A stretch of 64,000 nt of DNA, taken from positions 1-64,000 of the forward strand of contig CAVPFC010000061.1 of the NCBI GenBank assembly GCA_963703605.1, read 5' to 3'. The notes under the pieces are model-generated. The model was not told where the DNA came from. It searched no databases and saw only the letters and a program-made list of their open reading frames with translations. The translations under genes and the position numbers were made by a program. Below, in pieces: positions 44,186 to 52,126 of this stretch. This DNA is from DASXKD01 sp963703605 (GTDB taxonomy: Bacteria; Actinomycetota; Actinomycetes; Streptosporangiales; Streptosporangiaceae). Within the stretch, counting starts at the first letter, position 1, and each line of letters opens with the position of its first letter.

Positions 44186-45346
44186 ATGACGACAGACCTA
44201 GGCATGCCAGGGCTGCCGGCGCAGCCGGTTGCCGAGCGCCGCAAGTCACGCCAGATCGTGGTGGGCAAGGGCAAGCACGCGGTGCCGGTGGGCGGTGGCG
44301 CACCCGTGTCGGTCCAGTCGATGACCACCACGCTGACCGCCGACGTCAACGCCACCCTCCAGCAGATCGCCGAGCTGACCGCGACCGGCTGCGAGATCGT
44401 CCGCGTGGCCGTGCCGTCCCAGGACGACGCGGCCGCGCTGCCCGAGATAGCCCGCAAGTCCCAGATCCCGGTCATCGCCGACATCCACTTCCAGCCGAGA
44501 TACGTCTTTGCCGCGATCGACGCCGGCTGCGCCGCGGTCCGGGTGAACCCGGGCAACATCAAGGCGTTCGACGACAAGGTCGCCGAGATCGCGAAGGCCG
44601 CGTCCGCGGCCAACGTGCCGATCAGGATCGGCGTCAACGCGGGCTCGCTGGACAAGCGGCTGCTGGCCAAGTACGGCCGCGCCACCGCCGAGGCGCTCGT
44701 GGAGTCCGCCCTGTGGGAGTGCTCGCTGTTCGAGGAGCACGGCTTCACCGACATCAAGATCTCGGTCAAGCACCACGACCCGGTGGTGATGATCAACGCC
44801 TACCGTCAGCTCGCGCAGGCGTGTGACTACCCGCTGCACCTCGGTGTCACCGAGGCCGGGCCGGCCTTCCAGGGCACGGTCAAGTCGGCGGTCGCGTTCG
44901 GCGCCCTGCTCGCGGAGGGGATCGGCGACACGATCCGCGTGTCGCTGTCGGCTCCCCCGGTGGAGGAGGTCAAGGTCGGCATCGCGATCCTGGAGTCGCT
45001 AGGCCTGCGGGAGCGGGGCCTGGAGATCGTGTCCTGCCCCTCGTGCGGGCGGGCCCAGGTCGACGTCTACACGCTCGCCGACCGGGTGACCGCCGGGCTG
45101 GAGGGGCTGGAGGTGCCGCTCCGGGTCGCGGTGATGGGCTGCGTCGTCAACGGCCCCGGCGAGGCCAGGGAGGCCGACCTCGGCGTGGCCTCGGGCAACG
45201 GCAAGGGCCAGATCTTCGTCAAGGGCGAGGTCGTCAAGACGGTGCCCGAGTCCCAGATCGTCGAGACCTTGATCGAAGAGGCGATGAAGCTCGCCGAGGC
45301 CGCGGGCGGCACGGAGACCGGGCCGCCCGCGGTGGTCGTCTCCTAG
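44186..45346 (+). CDS. ispG: 4-hydroxy-3-methylbut-2-enyl diphosphate synthase (flavodoxin)
   Basis: 386 aa, frame intact. IspG/GcpE reduces MEcPP to HMBPP in the MEP pathway using a 4Fe-4S cluster. The cluster ligands lie in SCPSCGRAQVDV and GCVVNGPGEAREADLG near residues 288 and 321; the TIM-barrel start is VQSMTTTLTADVNATLQQ. Its TAG stop shares the four bases CTAG with the convergent hydrolase gene. Confidence 0.96.
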   Translation: MTTDLGMPGLPAQPVAERRKSRQIVVGKGKHAVPVGGGAPVSVQSMTTTLTADVNATLQQIAELTATGCEIVRVAVPSQDDAAALPEIARKSQIPVIADIHFQPRYVFAAIDAGCAAVRVNPGNIKAFDDKVAEIAKAASAANVPIRIGVNAGSLDKRLLAKYGRATAEALVESALWECSLFEEHGFTDIKISVKHHDPVVMINAYRQLAQACDYPLHLGVTEAGPAFQGTVKSAVAFGALLAEGIGDTIRVSLSAPPVEEVKVGIAILESLGLRERGLEIVSCPSCGRAQVDVYTLADRVTAGLEGLEVPLRVAVMGCVVNGPGEAREADLGVASGNGKGQIFVKGEVVKTVPESQIVETLIEEAMKLAEAAGGTETGPPAVVVS

Positions 45347-46143
45347 CCAGCCTGGTCCGCAGGAGCCAGGCCGGTGAAGCGTGCCACCAGGGCCAGCAGC
45401 GCCTCGGGGGTTTCGATCTGCGGCAGGTGCCCGGTTCCCGGCAGGATGTGGAACTCGGCGCCGGGGATGGCGGCGGCGAACTCCTTGCCGTAGGCCGGGG
45501 TCACCATCCGGTCGGCCGCACCCCAGACCACGAGGGTCGGAACCGTGATGCCCGCCAGCCGCGGGGCCAGCCCCGGATCGGCCATCGACCGGCCGGCGTA
45601 GGTCAGCAGCGCCGCCCGGTTGCCCGCGGCGATGGCCTTCTGCGGGTCGGTGAGCGAGGAGACATCGATCCGGTAGGCGTCGGGATTGGCGTAGCTGAGG
45701 TCGAAGACCTGGTCGAGCGTCAGCGAGAAGAAGTCCGCGACGGGGTGCTCGGCGCTGTCCAGGCCGGCCGGGTCGACCAGGATGAGCCTGCTGATGCGGT
45801 CGCTGCCGGTGAGCGCGAGTTCCGCCGCGGCCCAGCCGCCGATCGAGCTGCCCAGCACGGTCACGCCGGTCAGTTCGAGCCGGTCGAGCAGGTGCCGGTA
45901 GACGTCGGCCAGCTTGCGGACCGAGTCAAGCTCGGCGGGCCGCGGGGTGCCGCCGAATCCCGGGCTGACCGGGGTCAGCGCCCGGACCGGGTACCGCTCG
46001 GCCAGCAGGCCGGCGAACCCGGCGACCGAGTCGGGGCCGGCGCCGCCGTGCAGCAGCAGGATGGGGGTGCCCTGCCCGCATTCGGTGACGGTGACGGGCA
46101 CCTCGCCGAAGGGCGTGCGCAGCGGGTACGTGGCTGTGGGCAT
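45343..46143 (-). CDS. Alpha/beta-hydrolase
   Basis: 266 aa. Oxyanion motif ILLLHGGAGPDS (near residue 25), nucleophile VLGSSIGGWAAAE (near 100), acid in LVVWGAADRMVTP (near 205) and His in LPGTGHLPQIE. The substrate is unknown; a C-C hydrolase or esterase is possible. The ATG at 46141-46143 has AAGGAG upstream. It follows the cupin gene by 10 bp, so the two are co-transcribed and probably controlled by the divergent TetR protein. Confidence 0.85.
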   Translation of the reverse strand: MPTATYPLRTPFGEVPVTVTECGQGTPILLLHGGAGPDSVAGFAGLLAERYPVRALTPVSPGFGGTPRPAELDSVRKLADVYRHLLDRLELTGVTVLGSSIGGWAAAELALTGSDRISRLILVDPAGLDSAEHPVADFFSLTLDQVFDLSYANPDAYRIDVSSLTDPQKAIAAGNRAALLTYAGRSMADPGLAPRLAGITVPTLVVWGAADRMVTPAYGKEFAAAIPGAEFHILPGTGHLPQIETPEALLALVARFTGLAPADQAG

Positions 46144-46153
46144 GACAGGCTCC

Positions 46154-46615
46154 TTAACCGGCATAGTCGGTGGCGACCTCGGTGGCGTACCGGCTCATGA
46201 CCTGTCCGGTCGTCTCCGGGGTCAGGGTCCCGCCCTGCTCGATCGCCTCCCGCAGGTCACGGAAGTACTGGACGTACAGATCGGGGGTGAAGGTGTTGAG
46301 GATCACCACCGGCTCGCCGGTGGGGTTGGCGAAGCTGTGCGGGGCGCCGGGCGGGATCATCGCCAGGGTGCCGGCCGGGGCGTCGTATGTCGTGGTCCCG
46401 ACGGTGAACCGGGCGGTGCCGGAGACGACGTAGAAGCCCTCGTCGTGCCGGGCGTGCCGGTGCTGGGGCGGGCCGCTGCTGTGCGGGGCCAGGGTGATCT
46501 CGCCGATGCCGAGGCGGTGGCCGGTGGTGCTGCCGTCCTCCATGATCCGCATGGTGATGGGCCCCAGGTGCACGACCTCGCCGTCCCGGGGGCCGACGAT
46601 CGAAGCCTTGGTCAT
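46154..46615 (-). CDS. Cupin-domain protein
   Basis: 153 aa, one double-stranded beta-helix. Cupin motif 1 is PPQHRHARHDEGFYVVSGTARF (three His and one Glu, near residue 50), and motif 2 is IPPGAPHSFANPTGEP. The metal ligands are complete, so a metal-dependent dioxygenase or isomerase or a sensor is possible. First gene of a two-gene unit with the hydrolase. Confidence 0.85.
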   Translation of the reverse strand: MTKASIVGPRDGEVVHLGPITMRIMEDGSTTGHRLGIGEITLAPHSSGPPQHRHARHDEGFYVVSGTARFTVGTTTYDAPAGTLAMIPPGAPHSFANPTGEPVVILNTFTPDLYVQYFRDLREAIEQGGTLTPETTGQVMSRYATEVATDYAG

Positions 46616-46631
46616 CGTGGCTCTCTTTCAT

Positions 46632-46699
46632 TCTCGTGAGAGTTAACTATCATGACGATAGCTGACTCGCTTATTTGATGCAAGTATGGTCTCATGAGG
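46632..46699. promoter_or_regulatory. Cluster of palindromes between the cupin and TetR genes
   Basis: The 116-bp divergent region holds TCTCGTGAGA (46632-46641), CTATCATGACGATAG (46647-46661) and TCTCATGAGG (46690-46699). The first and third share TCTCRTGAG and may be the TetR sites. Confidence 0.5.
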
Positions 46700-46731
46700 A
46701 GGTATCACCCTCACGACGAGAGGTCGCTGCG

Positions 46732-47340
46732 ATGGCCCTCGAAGCCGCCACCGGGCGCACGAACCAGAAGGCCCGGACGCGCAAGGCCCTTCTCGACGCC
46801 TGCCGGGAGCTGACCCGCTCCGGCGCCGGGATAACGATGCCGGAGGTCGCGCGGGTGGCGCTGGTCTCCGAGGCCACCGCGTACCGCTACTTCCCCGATC
46901 TGGTCTCGCTGCTCCAGGAGGCCCTGGCCGGCCTCTGGCCGGACGCGGCGCAGGCCCTCGCGCCGGTCGCCGGATCGGCCGACCCCGCGGAACGGGTCGC
47001 CTACGCGTGCGAGTACCTGATGCGCGGCGTGCATGCCTACCAAGGCTCCGTGCGCGCGATGATCGCCCATACGATCACCGCGCCCGAGCGCGCGCGGGCC
47101 AGGCCGGGCGTCCGGTTCGACCTGATCGACTACGCCCTGGCCCCGTTCCAGGAGCCGGGCGGCCCGGCGTTCCTCCCGCCAGCCGGGATGGCCCGGCTGA
47201 AGCAGGGCCTGGCGGTCGTAGTCAGCGCCGAGGCGCTGTTCGTGCTGACCGACCTGTGTGGTCTTTCGCCCGCCGACGCGATCGCGAGCGCGGCCGCCGC
47301 GGCGGCCACCCTCACCAAGGCCGCCTTCGCCACGCCCTAG
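46732..47340 (+). CDS. TetR-family transcriptional regulator
   Basis: 202 aa. N-terminal helix-turn-helix: ARTRKALLDACRELTRSGAG followed by ITMPEVARVALVSEATAYRYF (residues 14-55). The C-terminal helical ligand domain is not matched to a known inducer. Divergent from the cupin-hydrolase unit. The ATG at 46732 was taken rather than upstream codons because the helix-turn-helix starts close to it. Its stop shares CTAG with the convergent DeoR gene. Confidence 0.87.
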   Translation: MALEAATGRTNQKARTRKALLDACRELTRSGAGITMPEVARVALVSEATAYRYFPDLVSLLQEALAGLWPDAAQALAPVAGSADPAERVAYACEYLMRGVHAYQGSVRAMIAHTITAPERARARPGVRFDLIDYALAPFQEPGGPAFLPPAGMARLKQGLAVVVSAEALFVLTDLCGLSPADAIASAAAAAATLTKAAFATP

Positions 47341-48137
47341 TTGGCTTCGGGGCCATCCGCGATGACGAGCTGGCCGACCCGGTCGACGAGCAGCCCGCGC
47401 GCCTCGCCCGGCAGGCCGGAGTCGGAGATCAGCGTGTCCACCTCGTCGAGCTCGGCGAACGAGCTCAGGCCGACGATGCCCCACTTGGTGTGGTCGGCGA
47501 CCACGGTGATCTTCCGCGCCGCCTTCACGAAGGCGCGGTTGGTCTCCGCCTCGGCCAGGTTGGGCGTGGTTAGGCCCGCCACCGGATCGATGCCGTGGCA
47601 GCCGAGGAACAGCGTGTCCAGGTGCAGCGACCGGATGGTGAGATCGGCGACCGGGCCCACCAGCGCGTCGGACGGTGTCCTGGCACCCCCGGTGAGCACG
47701 ACCGACAGCTCCCGGACCCGGGGATCGACGGCCGGCCCGTCCGCGAAAAGGTTCATCACCCGGACCGAGTTGGTGACGATCGTCAGGTCCGGGATGCCGA
47801 GCAGCCGCTCGGCCAGCGCGAAGGTGGTGGTCCCGGCGGACAGCCCGATCGCGCTGCCCGGCGTGACCAGGCTGGCCGCGGCGGCCGCGATGGCCGCCTT
47901 GGCGGGCTGCTCCAGGCTCGACTTGGCCTCGAAGCCCGGCTCGTGGCTCCGGGGTGCGCCGGGCAGCACGGCACCACCGTGCACCTTCTCGACCAGCCCG
48001 GAGCGTGCGAGCACCTCCAGGTCCCGGCGGATGGTCATGTCCGATACGCCGAGGCGCTGGGTCAGATCGCTCACCCGCGCGCTGCCCATACGCCGGATGT
48101 CCTCAAGGATCAGTGACTGCCGGTGCCTGGCGAGCAT
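47337..48137 (-). CDS. DeoR-family transcriptional regulator
   Basis: 266 aa. N-terminal winged helix: RRMGSARVSDLTQRLGVSDM, with TIRRDLEVLARSGLVEKVHG as the recognition part. A DeoRC sugar-phosphate-binding domain follows, with GLSAGTTTFALAERL, SVVLTGGARTPSDALVG and FLGCHGIDPVAGLTT. Members respond to phosphorylated sugars. The ATG at 48137 follows GGAAGG. Divergent from the sugar ABC transporter genes, which it probably regulates. Confidence 0.89.
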   Translation of the reverse strand: MLARHRQSLILEDIRRMGSARVSDLTQRLGVSDMTIRRDLEVLARSGLVEKVHGGAVLPGAPRSHEPGFEAKSSLEQPAKAAIAAAAASLVTPGSAIGLSAGTTTFALAERLLGIPDLTIVTNSVRVMNLFADGPAVDPRVRELSVVLTGGARTPSDALVGPVADLTIRSLHLDTLFLGCHGIDPVAGLTTPNLAEAETNRAFVKAARKITVVADHTKWGIVGLSSFAELDEVDTLISDSGLPGEARGLLVDRVGQLVIADGPEAN

Positions 48138-48908
48138 CCGTGCGCCTTCCTGTGTCCCGGGCGGGCCACATTCGCCGATCCGCAACCGCACCACAGCTGC
48201 CCTGGCAGTGTTTCGATTGCGTTCCCAATCTGTTATCAATCAGTGACTTGTTAGCGTGAACATGTTTGGATGTGTTCGGATAACCCTAGCACGCGCGGGG
48301 GATTTTCATGATCATCGTAGACGGCCGGTCGCGCGGGCCTGGGGCGCGAGCACCCAGCGCGCCGCGCGAAACGGGCGAGCGGGCGCCCGGCGTGCGGCAT
48401 GGGCGGCGGGCGCATGACAGGCCGTGTGGGCCGGCGGTGCGGGCACCCGGGGGGCACGCCGCGCCCGGCGGCGCGGTTGCGCTCCGGCCCGTACCGGGGA
48501 ACGGCGCTGTGGCCTGCGGCCACAGCCTGATGCCGGGATCTGCGCGTCGTCTTGACATGCGATCATGAGCCGTCCTAACGTCAGGCCGCGATGCGGGGGG
48601 TCAGCAGAAGGCCGGGATATTAACCGGGGAACGTGGCGGCTGCCAGCCCTGAAACGGGAGCGGGCAGTGGGCCGGTGGTACCGGGGGCCAGCTGGCCGGT
48701 GCGGTATCCCGCTATTCCCGCCATTTCGGTGCGTAAGCCGTAATTCGGTGCCCACCACGACAGATGTGGCGCCCGAAATGCACAGGATCACCGTTTCCTG
48801 TGCTGGCCCCCAGGGGATGATGCTGGCGCAGCCCGCCAGTTCGCCCCCCGTTCGGATGCACCTCGTGGGGCAGAGCCCTGCCTCACGCAACTCTTCTGGA
48901 GGATCGCG
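48138..48908. promoter_or_regulatory. Long intergenic region between DeoR and the ABC transporter
   Basis: This 771-bp gap has no convincing gene. It contains a 10-bp direct repeat near the DeoR side (48263-48282) and an inverted repeat CACAGGA/TCCTGTG (48779-48801). The middle (48300-48600) is GC-rich with short palindromes. A small RNA or a long leader for the binding-protein gene is possible but not shown. Confidence 0.5.
48263..48282. promoter_or_regulatory. Candidate DeoR operator (direct repeat)
   Basis: TGTTTGGATG and TGTTCGGATA stand head to tail with a 10-bp period, about 126 bp upstream of the DeoR start. DeoR-family proteins often bind short direct repeats of this spacing. Confidence 0.45.
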
Positions 48909-50084
48909 ATGAGAGAAGTCGACCCGAAGGTCGAAGAAGCGATCGATTCGCTGAACATGAAGGACGGGCCGACGCGGCGGAGGCTGCTGGCCGGCACCGG
49001 GCTGTTCAGCGCTTCCGCCGCTGCCTCGGCCCTGATCACGGCCTGCGGGGGGTCAAGCACCACCGCGAGCGCAGCCAAGAACACGGTGGGGAACTTCCCG
49101 AAGACCCCGGCGTGGCAGTTCTGGTTCGTCAACCACGTCACCACGAACCTGTTCTTCGTTCCCACGATCAACGGGACGAAGGACGCCTCCGCGCTGCTGG
49201 GCCTCCCCACCCCGAAGTGGGGCGGATCGGCGAACTCCATCCCGGCGGAGATGGTCTCCTACATGAAGACCGCGATCGCCGCGAAGGCCAACGGCATCGC
49301 CACCACGGTGATCAACTCTTCGGCCACCGACACCACCTTCACCACCCCGGTGGGGCAGGCCATGAGCGCCGGCATCCCCGTGGTGAGCTACAACGCCGAC
49401 GGCCCCATCCTCAAGGGCGTGCCGACGCCCGGGACCAACCGGCTCTGCTACGTCGGCCAGGCGCTCTACCTGTCCGGGCAGCAGATGGGCGAGCGGATCA
49501 AGTCCCTGGCCAAGCCGGGGCTCGTCGTCATCTTCATCGCCACCCCGGGTTCCGCCAACATCCAGCCGCGCTATGACGGCGCCGCGTCGGTCCTCACCCC
49601 GGCCGGCTACACGGTGAAGATGGTGGCGACCGGCGCCTCGACGTCGGGCGAGGGCACGGCCGAGAAGGCGTTCCTGATCGGCAACAAGTCCAATCTCAAG
49701 GGCGCGTTCGCGGTGGACGCGGGCTCGACCGAGCTGCTCGGCCCGCAGCTGGCCGGCGTCGGCCTGGCCGGCAAGATCCCGGCCGGCGGGTTCGACCTCA
49801 CCCCCGGCACGCTGACCGCGATCAACAGCGGCCAGCTCGACTTCACCATCAACCAGGACCCGTACCTGCAGGGCTTCCTGCCCACGCTGTACCTGTACCT
49901 GTTCAACCTGACCGGCGGCCTGGTGCTGCCGCCGGACACCGACACCGGCCTGACCTTCGTGACCAAGTCCAACGTGGGCCCGTACCTCAACACGAAGACC
50001 AGCTACGAAGGTTCCGCCGCGAGCCCCAGCCTGGTGCCGCGGTCCGGCCCGATCCAGAACCCGATCGCCACGACGAGTACCTGA
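48909..50084 (+). CDS. Sugar ABC transporter substrate-binding lipoprotein (CUT2 type)
   Basis: 391 aa. The N-terminus has a twin-Arg stretch and lipobox (TRRRLLAGTGLFSASAAASA then ITACGG), so it is probably exported folded by Tat and lipidated at the Cys. The body is a periplasmic-binding-protein type I fold (WFVNHVTTNLFFVPTINGTK; AGIPVVSYNADGP; LYVGQALY-type hinge). Ligand unknown; ribose/fructose-class sugars are typical. The ATG at 48909 follows CTGGAGG. The 114-bp gap to the permease has a short hairpin that may favour higher expression of this gene. Confidence 0.9.
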   Translation: MREVDPKVEEAIDSLNMKDGPTRRRLLAGTGLFSASAAASALITACGGSSTTASAAKNTVGNFPKTPAWQFWFVNHVTTNLFFVPTINGTKDASALLGLPTPKWGGSANSIPAEMVSYMKTAIAAKANGIATTVINSSATDTTFTTPVGQAMSAGIPVVSYNADGPILKGVPTPGTNRLCYVGQALYLSGQQMGERIKSLAKPGLVVIFIATPGSANIQPRYDGAASVLTPAGYTVKMVATGASTSGEGTAEKAFLIGNKSNLKGAFAVDAGSTELLGPQLAGVGLAGKIPAGGFDLTPGTLTAINSGQLDFTINQDPYLQGFLPTLYLYLFNLTGGLVLPPDTDTGLTFVTKSNVGPYLNTKTSYEGSAASPSLVPRSGPIQNPIATTST

Positions 50085-50198
50085 CGGGCACAGGTTCGAA
50101 CCCCTCCATTGGGTTGAGCGCGCCGGCGTCGGATACTGGCCTAGTGACCGCAGGCCGGTTCTCCGGCGCCGGCGTGCTACGCGAGCACACGGAAGGAA

Positions 50199-51278
50199 GT
50201 GGCCGAGGTGAGTGACACGGCCCAGCGCAGTCCCGAGGTCGCGGGAGGCCCCTCTGGTGAGCCGGCCGCGAACGGCGGCTGGGGCAGCCTGCGGAAGGCC
50301 GGGCTATTTCTCGTACGGCAGCGTGAGGCGACCGTGCTCGTGGTCGTGGTGCTGCTGATCGTTTACTTCGGCTTCATCAACTCGATCGGCCGGTCCACCT
50401 TCTTTAGCAAGCTCGACCTGATCAACCTGAGCCAGATCGCGGCGCCGATCATCATCATCGCGCTCGGCGAGGTGCTGCTGCTGATCTGCGGGGAGATCGA
50501 CCTGTCGGTCGGGTTCGTGTACGCGTTCGTGCCGTTCCTCATGCACTTCTTCATCGACTTCTACGGCTTCCCCGGCATCCTGGGCATCATCGTCGCGCTG
50601 CTCTGCGCGCTGGCGATCGGCTGGGTGAACGGGTTCCTCACGGTGACCATCGGGCTGCCGTCGTTCGTCACGACCCTGGGCACCGGGTTCGTCCTGGGCG
50701 GCCTCATCCTGACCATGGGTCATGGCGAGCAGGCGGCCGTCCCGCAGCAGGTGCTGGGCATCGGCCACTGGATCGGCACCTTTGCCTGGTCCGAGATCAC
50801 CTGGGCGGTCATCCTCCTCGTCATCTTCCACATCCTGCTCCGGCGGACCCGGTGGGGGCTGCACACGATCGCGGTCGGCGGCAACCGGCTGGGCGCGGCG
50901 GAAGCCGGCGTCAACGTGGCCCGGATCAGGTACGGGAACTTCATGCTGTGCAGCCTGCTCGGCGGGTTCGTCGGCATCCAGATCGCGTTCCAGACCAACA
51001 TCATCGACCCGTTCGCCGGCGGCTCCGCCTACCAGGCGATGTTCTATGGGGTCGCCGCCGCGGTGATCGGCGGTACCGCGATGCTCGGCGGCTCCGGCAC
51101 CATGATCGGCGCGTTCCTCGGCGCACTGGTGCTCGCGGTCCTCATCGACGGCTTCTCCGTGATCGGTGTCAGCGCGTACCCGCTCCAGATCTTCTTCGGC
51201 GGCGCCATCCTGCTCGCCATGATCGCCAACGTCCAGTTCGCCCGGCTGCGGGGCGCGGGAAGGGTGAAGGTGAAATGA
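50199..51278 (+). CDS. Sugar ABC transporter permease (CUT2 type)
   Basis: 359 aa, about nine membrane helices. Family landmarks are LINLSQIAAPIIIIALGEVLLLI, CGEIDLSVGFVYAFVPFL and GGTAMLGGSGTMIGAFLGAL. It forms the membrane channel for the preceding binding protein. The start is GTG 50199 or 50208 after GGAAGGAA. It overlaps the ATPase gene by 4 bp (ATGA). Confidence 0.93.
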   Translation: MAEVSDTAQRSPEVAGGPSGEPAANGGWGSLRKAGLFLVRQREATVLVVVVLLIVYFGFINSIGRSTFFSKLDLINLSQIAAPIIIIALGEVLLLICGEIDLSVGFVYAFVPFLMHFFIDFYGFPGILGIIVALLCALAIGWVNGFLTVTIGLPSFVTTLGTGFVLGGLILTMGHGEQAAVPQQVLGIGHWIGTFAWSEITWAVILLVIFHILLRRTRWGLHTIAVGGNRLGAAEAGVNVARIRYGNFMLCSLLGGFVGIQIAFQTNIIDPFAGGSAYQAMFYGVAAAVIGGTAMLGGSGTMIGAFLGALVLAVLIDGFSVIGVSAYPLQIFFGGAILLAMIANVQFARLRGAGRVKVK

Positions 51279-52069
51279 CCGCGGAAGTGGCACAGGCGCA
51301 ATCCGGCGACGCGCTGCGAGTCGAGCACATCTCCAAGCACTTCGGCGCGGTGACCGCGCTGCGGGACGTGAACCTGCACCTTGTCCACGGGGAGGTGCTG
51401 GGCCTGCTCGGCGACAACGGCGCCGGCAAGTCCACGCTGGTGAAGATCATCTGCGGCTTCCATCAGCCCGATTCCGGCCGGATCGTGCTCAACGGCCAGG
51501 AAGTAAGCCTCAAGTCGGTCGACCAGGCCCGCTCGCTCGGCATCGACGCCGTATACCAGGACCTCGCGCTGGTGAACCAGCTCAGCGTCTACCACAACAT
51601 GTTCCTCAACCGGGAGCGGACCCGCGGGTTCCTGCTGGCCAACCGGGAGATGCGCCGGCTGGCCCGGGAGTACCTGGACCAGATGGGAGTGGACATCCCG
51701 TCCGTCGACGCCGACGTCGCCGCGCTGTCCGGCGGCCAGCGCCAGGCCATCGCGGTGGCCCGGTCGGTGTTCACCAACGCCAAGGTCCTGCTGCTCGACG
51801 AGCCGCTGGCGGCGATGGGCGCCAAGGAGGCGGCGCTCATCCTGGACCAGATCCGGGAGCTCAAGGAAAAGGGCGACATCTCGATCATCATGATCGTCCA
51901 CAACTACGGCCAGGCGCTGGAGATCTGCGACCGGGTGAACCTGCTCCAGCACGGCGAGATCACCTTCGACAAGCTGACCAAGGACACCTCGCTCCAGGAA
52001 CTGAACGACATCGTGGTCGAGGAATACCGCCGCGCCCTGGCCGAACGGCACCGGGCCGCTTCCGCCTGA
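51275..52069 (+). CDS. Sugar ABC transporter ATP-binding protein, single domain
   Basis: 264 aa. Walker A GDNGAGKSTLVKI (near residue 42), signature LSGGQRQAIAVARSV (near 149), Walker B VLLLDEPLAAMG and H-loop MIVHNYGQ. CUT2 systems usually have a double-length ATPase of about 500 aa; this one is single and must act as a homodimer, as in the Frc fructose system. Coupled to the permease by the ATGA overlap. Confidence 0.94.
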   Translation: MTAEVAQAQSGDALRVEHISKHFGAVTALRDVNLHLVHGEVLGLLGDNGAGKSTLVKIICGFHQPDSGRIVLNGQEVSLKSVDQARSLGIDAVYQDLALVNQLSVYHNMFLNRERTRGFLLANREMRRLAREYLDQMGVDIPSVDADVAALSGGQRQAIAVARSVFTNAKVLLLDEPLAAMGAKEAALILDQIRELKEKGDISIIMIVHNYGQALEICDRVNLLQHGEITFDKLTKDTSLQELNDIVVEEYRRALAERHRAASA

Positions 52070-52126
52070 GCGCTGGGCTCGCCGGCCGGGACGGCCCGGT
52101 CGGCGCACCCCGCCTGGTGCGGCAAG

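Noticed and set aside
48312..48890. 192-residue minus-strand open frame in the DeoR-ABC gap
   Set aside because: Arg/Pro/Ala-rich, no domain pattern, no ribosome site; best seen as non-coding.
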